A stretch of DNA of 12,936 bases from an uncultured Prevotella sp. (lineage in GTDB: Bacteria > Bacteroidota > Bacteroidia > Bacteroidales > Bacteroidaceae), in NCBI GenBank assembly GCA_900546605.1, contig URDV01000038.1:1-12936 (forward strand). Direction: 5' to 3'. The translations under genes and the position numbers were made by a program. The notes under the pieces were generated by a model. The model saw nothing but the letters and a program-made list of their open reading frames with translations, searched no databases and was not told where the DNA came from. Positions 1 through 9,100 of this stretch are shown here, one piece after another (positions within the stretch are counted from its first letter, which is position 1; the number at the start of each line of letters is the position of its first letter).

Positions 1-40
1 CAGAATGACAAGAAACTTAAAAAGCTTGGCAAACTTACCT

Positions 41-70
41 GTTAACCCGTTAACTTGTTAACCCGTTAAC
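41..70. repeat. Four-copy tandem array of the palindrome GTTAAC (8-bp period)
   Basis: GTTAAC occurs at 41-46, 49-54, 57-62 and 65-70. The copies are separated by CC, TT and CC, giving two identical 14-bp blocks (41-54 and 57-70). Each hexamer is self-complementary, so the array is palindromic at several scales. It lies just beyond the terminator of the giant gene. Short GTTAAC-type arrays between genes fit what is seen in Bacteroidota genomes, but their role is not known to me. The rest of 1-88 shows nothing else recognisable. Confidence 0.85.
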
Positions 71-88
71 CGAATATAATTGCGGTTC

Positions 89-141
89 AAAAAAACTCCC
101 GCCTTCGCTACGTCATTACTAACGCTACGAAGGTGGGAGTT
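89..141 (-). terminator. Rho-independent terminator of the giant surface-protein gene
   Basis: Read on the minus strand, a 14-bp stem is formed by 141-128 and 107-94, with one A-C mismatch near the middle (AACTCCCACCTTCG pairing with CGAAGGCGGGAGTT). The 20-nt apical part can form a further small stem. A run of seven Us (89-95 on the plus strand is A7) begins within the base of the stem and continues past it. The stem begins 23 nt after the TAG stop of the giant gene. The opposite strand has no T-tract after the hairpin, so it should work mainly in the minus direction. Confidence 0.8.
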
Positions 142-164
142 ATATGTACATGAAGTGTGTGGTG

Positions 165-3100
165 CTACAATGTTACCTTACTAATGGTTTTACCCTCGGT
201 GGTTTGTGCCTCGATGACATAAGCACCTGTGGGCAACTTCAACGAGAGAGTAGCCATGTAAGGCGTCATCATGTAAAGCGTGCGACCTGCAGCATCAACC
301 ACTTGCACGTGGGTAAGTACATGTGCTGCAGATGAAGTAATGACAACACGTTGTCCATCAACCTGAATAATGGGACGCGTGAGTTGTTGCAAATCATCGG
401 CCGTGGGTTGTTCTGACGACAGAATGTAGTAACGACCTACGGTGTTGCCTGGCACCTCAACCGTTACCGAATCATTAACCGTGCCAAGTGTGAGCGGAGT
501 GACAAAACCTGTTTGCTCATCAAGCAACGATAAGGTTTCGCTAAATCCTGCCATACCCGTAAAGGTAAGGCGCGTAGGAGCATCGCTGTTGCTCAACACA
601 CCTAAGGGAACGCGGAACATAGAGTTGCGGCGATTAACGCTGCTGGCTTGTGTACCCGCTAAAGTGTAAAGCGTAGGAACCGAGGCCAGCGAGTTGTCAA
701 CCAATGCCTCCATATCCTCGTTAGGCGCATAAGCATTGTTGGCAGCAGCATCCTTCACCACAATAGCCTCGCTACGTTGCCCATTGCGTTCGGCTGTTAC
801 ATGCAAGGTGCCCAACACATTATTGGCACGCAACGCACGGCGAGCAGGCAACTTAAGCACACTGCCTACAGCATGAGCCGAAGTCATCATGTCGGGTGTA
901 AAGGTCAACTGCAAAGAGCCTGTAGCCTGTTTCGCTTTTACAAAGAAACCTTGACCTGGAGCCACAATGCCTTGTGCAGTAGCAGCATTATCGGCATTTA
1001 CCACCGTCCACTGCGCATCATTGGCATTTTGCATCACACCCGTTTGCCCTGTGGCCGTCAGCATCCAATACTTTGCGCCATCCAGCACAAGCGCATTTTG
1101 GGCAAAGAACTGCTGCATGTTTAGTCCGCAAGTAAAGGGATTGCTCACCAAGTAGTAAGCATTGGCCGCTGTGGCATTGTGCAACGTAAGGGTCAAATCA
1201 CCCGTCTCGATCAATTTATCAGATAGCAGACGATGATTGAGCGTGCGGTCAACAGCGTAGGTTTTGCCATCAGTAGCACCCGTTGTGGTGTAATAGCCAA
1301 ACTCTGCATCCTCTTTAGGCAAACGGAAGAGCGAAGAGGTGTAAGTGGTAGCAGTGCCTACACTGGCCACCTTCACTGAAAAGCCACCTTGGGTGTAAGG
1401 TGTTTGCACATCGTTGTACACTTGGCTCCATGTGGCAGCTTGATAAACTTTGCGCGTACCCACATTAGCAGGTTGATGTGCATCGGCCGAGTAAGGCTCA
1501 AGTTGGTAAAGCAAGGCCGAACCGCTATCCCAACTGCGTTGGTAAACAGCAGGACTGAAGCGATTGTACTGATCCACTTTGAACGTAATGTCATCAAAGT
1601 AAGGTGTGGCTTGTTGTGCATTGGCCTTAGGAGCATACCAATCGCCAGCATAAGTTTGCTGCAGAGGCGAGCCTAAGGTGTACCAGCGGTCAGGGTTGAG
1701 TGCATACTCCATCCAAGCCTTTTGGTAGTCTAAGCGTTCGCTGTGCAACAATTCAGCATGAGGTTGCAACACCACATCCTTGGTTTGGTAAGTGGTATAT
1801 CGCTCGCAAAGGTTTACCCCCGATGTGGCTTGTTGTGCAGCTAACAAGGCATACTCAATGTCGCGTGTAGCCGTGCGCTGATCACCCTCATGGTTCACAA
1901 AGTGAACAAAGGCATCACCATCAGATCCATTGTTGGTGGTGGCATAAAGATGGGGGCCACCCACAGCGGCATTGCCATTAATGAGTACACTGGTGTGCGA
2001 CATTGGGACAAAGCCTTGTGCCGTGCCATTGGTAGTGTTGCTCACATAAGCAGTATCGGTGGCATTGTCAAAGAGCAAGTCACTGCGGTCGGCTCGTTGC
2101 CAATTGGCATCGTTGGTCCAGTCGGTATTGCCTGCAGCCCCAGTCCAAACTTGGTACTTAGGCACTATTACTAAGTCGACCAACAAGGCACCATCACAGG
2201 CCAACGATGTGGTGGTGCTGCCCGTGGCAAAGCGTTCGCGATAGTCAATGCGCAGGGTGTAGGTGTAACCCTCGCGCGGAGTGAAGTCGTGTGTAAAGTA
2301 TATGTCGGCATGAGCATGTGCGGCATCGTCTACCAGGGCCTCTAAATGCTTCACCTTGCCCACTACACGGAAACTCTGCGCGCTGCGTTCTTCAGCAGTA
2401 CCGCCTTCTGTACTGTCCTCAGTACTACCCTCAGAACGCTGCGTTACGTAGGTGGGCATGTTGGGATCGGTGGTGCCAGCCAGGTAAACAAAAGCCTCAT
2501 CATCAGCCTCAGCTATAACATGTTGCAGACCTATTGCATTAGGAGTTACAAGGTGAATGCCACGCAAGGGCAATCGCAACACATTAGCTGCGGGTACATC
2601 AACAGCAGGTTCAGTAACCTGGGCTAATGCTGCCAAACTGGTGCGCACGGGCACATTAACCAGATAGGCGGGGTAGACATCGTTGTCACCACTCAAGCCA
2701 TCATAAAGCTGCGGAGCATTACCACTCACCTTAATGCTGATTTGATCGGGTTCGTAACAATATTGCGTTAAACCATCGAGCGAGGTGTTATCAATGGGCA
2801 CTACGGTTACATTGAGCAAGCTACCTCCTGTTGTGGCAGTAGGCACATACACATTGCATGTGTTGTTGTACAACAGCAAGGGGGCTAACTGCCCATTCTG
2901 GTTTTGCGTGAGCCGTAGCAACACATCCACTTCAACTTGGCTCAAACTACAGCCTGCATCGGTTTGTGGTGTGGCACCTGCCACCGTGGTAGCAGTGGGG
3001 TAGAAGTGGCGGAAGTTCATTAAGGCTTCGCGCAAACTCATCTCATCAGCCGCGGCCACCTCGCCTTGTGCCAGAGTGCGCCAAGTGCCATGTTGGGTAT

Positions 3101-6100
3101 TAATGACCACCTGTGTAAAGCTACCACCTATGTAGTCGCGCCACCAGTCGTATTGCGTAATGCGCTGAGGCTGTGAGCCATCATCGTTCACTCCATTTTG
3201 CTTTACGCTGAGCGATACGCTCTTGCCTGCACAGGTTTGTACCTCATTGTCTATACTTGCATCATCAGCAGCATCCTCAACCACCTTAATGGCCGACTCG
3301 CTGCGGAAGGTTGACATAATGGAGCAATTCGTTCCTAACTCAAAGGCATCAACCGCATTGTAAATGGTTATAGGTTCACTCGAGAAGCGAGGCTTAAACA
3401 ACACATAGTAATCATGACGGGGCAGCAAACTTGCCCCCTTCATTTTGTCGCTAATGATAAAGTAGCGCACACCCGTGCCCGATGTCTCCTTAAAGCGTTG
3501 TGCATCATTGCCATGCAAGGCTTGTTTGTAGTTGAAGGGGGGCAACTGCGCATCGTCAGTATAATGGGTAGTAAACTCTATATGCCTAAAGGCTCGTTCA
3601 GGGCCTGTTGTGGCATTGGGGTCGCCCACCAAAGCCTTGGTAAAGGCACGCCACACATCGGTGTGTGAGGGGGTGTAGTGGGCAGGGTCGGTGGCATTAA
3701 CAAGGAGTTCCTTGTCGTAAAGTTTTTTATCAAGTATGCAATACCATATATTGGGGTTACCATCGACAGGGGTTTCGTTCTCTTTCAACCCTAACTGTTG
3801 TAACACAGCACCAAAGTCGACATTCATTTTGGCCAGCGTGATTTGTTGACTGCACACAGGGGTGGTGCGCTCTAACTGCACAGTAGGCTTAAGGGCAAAC
3901 ACCTCAATGTCGTCAATCAATATGTCGCCACCTTTGGTGTTAATACAAGCATTGTCAATGGTGAGTCGGTAGGTGTCGTATATCGCAGTGCTCTTATTGA
4001 CAAAGTTAAAGAACACTTGTTGCCACAAACCTGTACCTTTGTTGTCGATGTCGTTGTTCCACGTTTTACCATTTTTGTCGCGTGCTTGGCCTAATATGGG
4101 GCCTGGGCAATAGGAGTAAATAGTAGTGGCCTTTCCGTCTTTTATGCCTTGAATGTGGAACACTACGTTGGCAGGACTCCCTTTGTCGCGCTCAGGACTA
4201 CTCATCCATGCCGAAACGTACAAACGTGAACCTGAACAGGGCTGACCCGCAAAGTCAATAGACACTACTTGACCAGGAAGGTCGGAGGCATCGATGTAAA
4301 GAAAGCCCGACTGTGAGGCATCATAAGCTGATTTGCCATAAAAGTCTTGGTAGAACTTCTTGATAGGGTAGAAGATACCACGATTTTCGGTCGCATCAAG
4401 TTGGTTGGCTATGGTGTAGTTACCCCAAGTACAATCATAATAGTTGCTATTAACAGGTGCAAAGCAATAAGAGGTGTTGTCGTAGTTGAAGGGGTAGCGA
4501 TAGTTTTTGCTATGGGTTTGACTGGCTCCTTCGCCTGCTCCCGAGTTAGACAAACTGGTATTGGTGCCCACAGGTGGGGTAACAAAGGTTTCAAACAATT
4601 CGGGGTCGAAGGTGATGGTAGCCACAGGTTCACCTACATTCTGCTTCAAGGCCTCAGGTGAGCGGTCGGTTAAGAAGTGGCCATCGGGCGTTTTACCTAT
4701 CACCTCTGTGTAAAGGCGAGGTTCAAAGTCATCCTCAAACAATAGGGTGAATTTGGCTATTTGGTAGCGTATGCCATCGCTGGCGTGTCCATACACCTTG
4801 AGTATACATTGCTCAGCTGTGGCCTCACCCTTGCCAAAGCCATCTTTATCGCCAGGATAATTAAAGCCTATGGCACGCTCTGTACCTGGCAAGCCATTAC
4901 TTTGGAAGCCAGCGCTGGTAATGCCTGTGTCTTGTGGGTCAATTTCAATGTCTATTTTTCCACCATAGCTTACCGCATTTTGCAAGTTATCCTCGGCAGG
5001 GCTGGCTGCCTTGTAGAACCAGTAGTCACTCTTTTGCATATTGAGGTTGACGGTGCTCACATTAAGGGTTATCTTTTTGCGCGGAAAGGCTATGGTTTTC
5101 TCTTCATACCACTTGTCGCTACCCTCGCGGTAGTTAAGCAATTCGTTGGCTATGGCACGTGCGTTACGAAAAACGAACAAATTACGCCCCGTTATGGTAG
5201 GTTCTATAAGGTCTTGCCCATCTGGTACGGCTATGGTGCTGTTCGTTTCACCACTGTAGATCGGATTGCCATTGTCACCAAAGTAGTCGACAAAGTCGGT
5301 GTAGGTGGTCATGTCAGCGCCTAATATGTACTCCCAATCATCGGGTACATTCTCAGGCATCTGAAAGGTGACTTTGTGATCGACAAAACCACCATATGAG
5401 CCATTCAAATAGAGTTGATCACCCACCACCAGTCCGTTATTATACTTGCGGCTGCTATTTATGCCTAAGTACACCACTGAATCATCAACCGCCTCATCGG
5501 TTTTGTAATTGTACCAACGCTGGTAAGCACGCGAACGGGTACTGGCAGAACCAACCATACAGGTCGGTATATATATGTCGCGGGTTGACTGGCACTTGAG
5601 GTAGTGGGTAATGGTGTAGGTACTTGTTTTCTGCATCCATTTCTTGGTATAGGGGTTAAGCGTCCACCCCTCTTCATCGCGCTGTATGAAACCTGTCATG
5701 GGTTTTACTTGCGCGTTGCGCACCTGCTTAACAAACCATGAACGCTTAGGACGTATAAAGTAGTCGGTATAATCCTCAGGTTGCTCTATTTGTTCAAACT
5801 TGAGGTAACAGGCATTGCCTGCATTTGCCAAGTCTGTTACCTGCACTAAGATAATGTCTGAACCGCTACTACTCAAGCTGAGCAACTTGTTTGTGCACCC
5901 TTCGGTGTTGGCACCACCTATTAACGTGAACACATAACGGTCAACACTTGACACATAGCTGGCACTAAAGTGGGCGGCTAAGGTTTTATCGTGCGTCACA
6001 TCAAAGTTCTGTTTCGTGCTATTGAAGTAGAGGTAGTATTTATCCTTACTCATCACCACAAAGTCTTCTTTGCTCTGTCCTACAAAGGCCCACATTTGGT

Positions 6101-9100
6101 CGTTTACACTCTGCTTTCCTTCAGCTATGGCATGAGTGTTGGTGTCACGACCATCACTCATGTATTTGTTGTCCATCTTGTCAAAATGAACAAAGTAATA
6201 AAAGTTTTTACCCGTTTCGGCATCGGTGGTGAGGTCGGGACTAGTGGGGGCTGAAAAACTGAAGCAGAGAGTGTGCTTGCCTTCAGTGTGATAGGTGCTA
6301 AAGGGCAAGAGTTGGATGGTTTGTCCGTCATCAGCAAGTCCTAAGCACAGGTTGGGCGCAGTGGGTATCTTACCATCGGCAGGCAACTGGGCAAAACTAA
6401 AGGTTACATTGCCATTGCTCAACGAGTGATTCATCCATAAATAAAAGTGGGTGGCTACCGTCTTGTCGGTAGTAAGACTCACTTGTCCATCAGCATTGGC
6501 TGTTACGTACATGCCATTGGCATTGCGCAACACAAAGTCGAGTTTGTTGCCTACATTTTTCCAACTATTGTTGTTATTGATTTCGCTGTTCCCTTTTTCT
6601 ATGCCCAGTGTGGTGGCATTGCCCACCAACAGCGGTTGGTCAGTGAGTTCGCTCAACGTGAGTTGATGATAGGCTCCTCCATCCTCGTCATAAAACTCTG
6701 TAGTAATGTCTACTGGCACAAAGTTAATGTAGTTGCGACCATCGTTAGGAGCATCTAAGGTAATGGTGGTGGTGCTGTTATCATAAATATGGCGAAGCAC
6801 ATTGTTTTTGCCACTGACATCAGTCACTTGCAATTGCCACATGTTGCTTTGCGCATCGTTTTCAATTAAGCGCACATGGGTGGCTTGTGCTATGTCACTA
6901 ACGGTGCTAAGCACACTACCATTGGTGGCTGTTGTGTTACACTTAAGGAAAGTGCGGTCGTAGGTGTTTTGCACATAACAATCGCCCAAATCGCCCCCAT
7001 CGTGTACCAATACCCAGAGTTGTCGCAAATTATTCTCAGCAGTGGACTGCAAAGTGATAGTGGCATCGTCAGCATTCTTGGTGTAGTTGTAGTGTGAGTT
7101 ATTAAACGTTTGCAAGCGATAGAGCTGATAGCTCACACCATCGGCCGAAAAGTGGGGCAATTTAGGAGCTACGGGGTACATGCTGCAACGCGACACACTA
7201 TAACGTGTGTTAGGTTGCCCCCAATAAAGGTTACCACTTTCATCAACACTGAGTGCTTGTGTGCCATCGGTGCTTAAAAAGTTGACGCGCGTTACATTAT
7301 TGTTTTCATAGGTGTTGAAACTGAGGTCGAAGGTGTAGGCATCCGTTTCATTGTCAGTAACCCCCCATTTACCATCAGCATAGCTAATGTAATAGCCAGC
7401 CTTGTTTTGCAAATGCGACTGATTAAAACGCCATAAGTAAACATCGGGGTTATCGTCTTGACTAGTGGGGATACGCGCTTTGAGCTCTCTTTGTCCCCAT
7501 TCGTCATAACCCATAATGAGGGCTTTCATGCCCATGGCAGGGAAGAGCAGGTAACGATAGGTGCTGTCTGCATCAGTAAAGCGCACACGCTCTATAACAT
7601 TTAAATTCGTAGCATAACCCACCTTGTTGGTATTGGCATCATAGGGCAACATATATTTTTTGTCACTACAGCTGTAAAGCACCCAATGCTCGTCATAGGC
7701 GGCATCACTTTGGTCGGCCACATCGCACAGTTTGTAACACCCTTTGTTTTTCTTGAGCGTTTCATCGTTGGTTACATATTGGTCACTACCATTTAAGTAG
7801 ATGTAGTTGCCCGCGTAACTCTTGATGTAAATGTCGCCATCGTCATTGGCTTCATAAAGGCTCCAGCGTAAAAGATTTAAGGGTAACGCGGTATTATTGG
7901 TTTTCTGCAGCAGTTGGCCTGAGGAGTTATCTACCAATAATTCGCTGCCATTGCAACGCATGTCAATGCGGTAAAAGTATTGCTTGTCGGCAGTACTCAC
8001 ATAGGGTATAAATGTGGCTCCCTTAATGTCGGTGGCATAGCGCAAAGCGGCATAGCGCGAGTTGGATTTCACCAATTGCAAACGGCCATTCTTCACACCT
8101 ATGGTGTTGTAAATGTCGGTGTTGCCACGAATGGAGAAATTAAAGCGCACGTCACCTGCGGTGTTGCTAAAGTAGGTATTTTGGGTACGCAGCAGCACGG
8201 TAGCGTCCTCGCGGTTGGTCACACTGCTAAACTGCTGAGTAGCAGCATCATACCTAAGGTAACGCCCAGTCTTAGCTTTTGCATATATACCAACATCCTG
8301 CCCACTATGCGTAGCCAGTTCATAGGTCCATTGGTAGCCATCGCCCTCAAGTTGGCTTTCGGTGGTTTCAACCACCGAAAGTTGACCATCATGTTCGTAA
8401 AGTACGGTGCGACCACTACCCGAGAATTGGAAATAGTTGTACTCGCTCACAGCGGGTGAAGCCTTGAAGGTGAGCGCATTGTAGGCCGATGTAGCTCCGC
8501 AACGCTTTATAGCATAATCGTTTTTATCAGAGGCACTCAAGCCCACCATGCGGTCATTTTCACCCACAAGGGCCATTTCAATGCTCCAACATGTGGGGTC
8601 GGTGACACTTTGAATAAGACGATAAGCAGTTACATTATTTACATCAAACTGAGTTCTGATGTAGAACTTTGTGCCATCAAAGCATAGAAATTCGCCCACA
8701 TGGTTCATGATGTAAAAGTCACCGGGACGACAGTCAGGGTGCTTGGCTGCTTTAAATATCCAGTTTTGCTGTGCCACTGCAGGGCTGGCTTCGATGGCAG
8801 CTACTGGTGCATCGAAGTCGTTGGTAGTGAGTGTTAGTTGCTTATTGCCAGTAGCATTGGCCTTAAATTGTATTTTATAGTAATAGGTGTTACTGATGTC
8901 TGATATTTGTGGTTGTTTCTCCCCCTTCACCTCACTCAAGCTATTCGCTAAGTTCACTACCGTATAAAGCGAATTGGCTTCAGTCAGAGTCAAAGTCCCA
9001 TTTTGGCAGCCCAAGGCTTGTTTAACATCTGCTGCCAAGGTGAGTGTATAGCGTTTGTTGTATCTATCGTAGTCACACGCATTAGGGAACACTGCCAAAG

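Noticed and set aside
1..45. Possible 3' end of a plus-strand gene (open frame reading ...KKLKKLGKLTC then TAA at 43-45).
   Set aside because: Only 14 codons are visible, another frame is also open to about position 60, and no family can be recognised; not enough to call a gene.
4761..5324. 187-codon open frame on the plus strand inside the giant gene.
   Set aside because: It is antisense to a continuous coding region, shows no domain, signal or RBS, and is explained by the codon bias of the real gene.
7980..8459. 159-codon open frame on the plus strand inside the giant gene.
   Set aside because: Antisense to the repeat-array coding region with no recognisable protein features.
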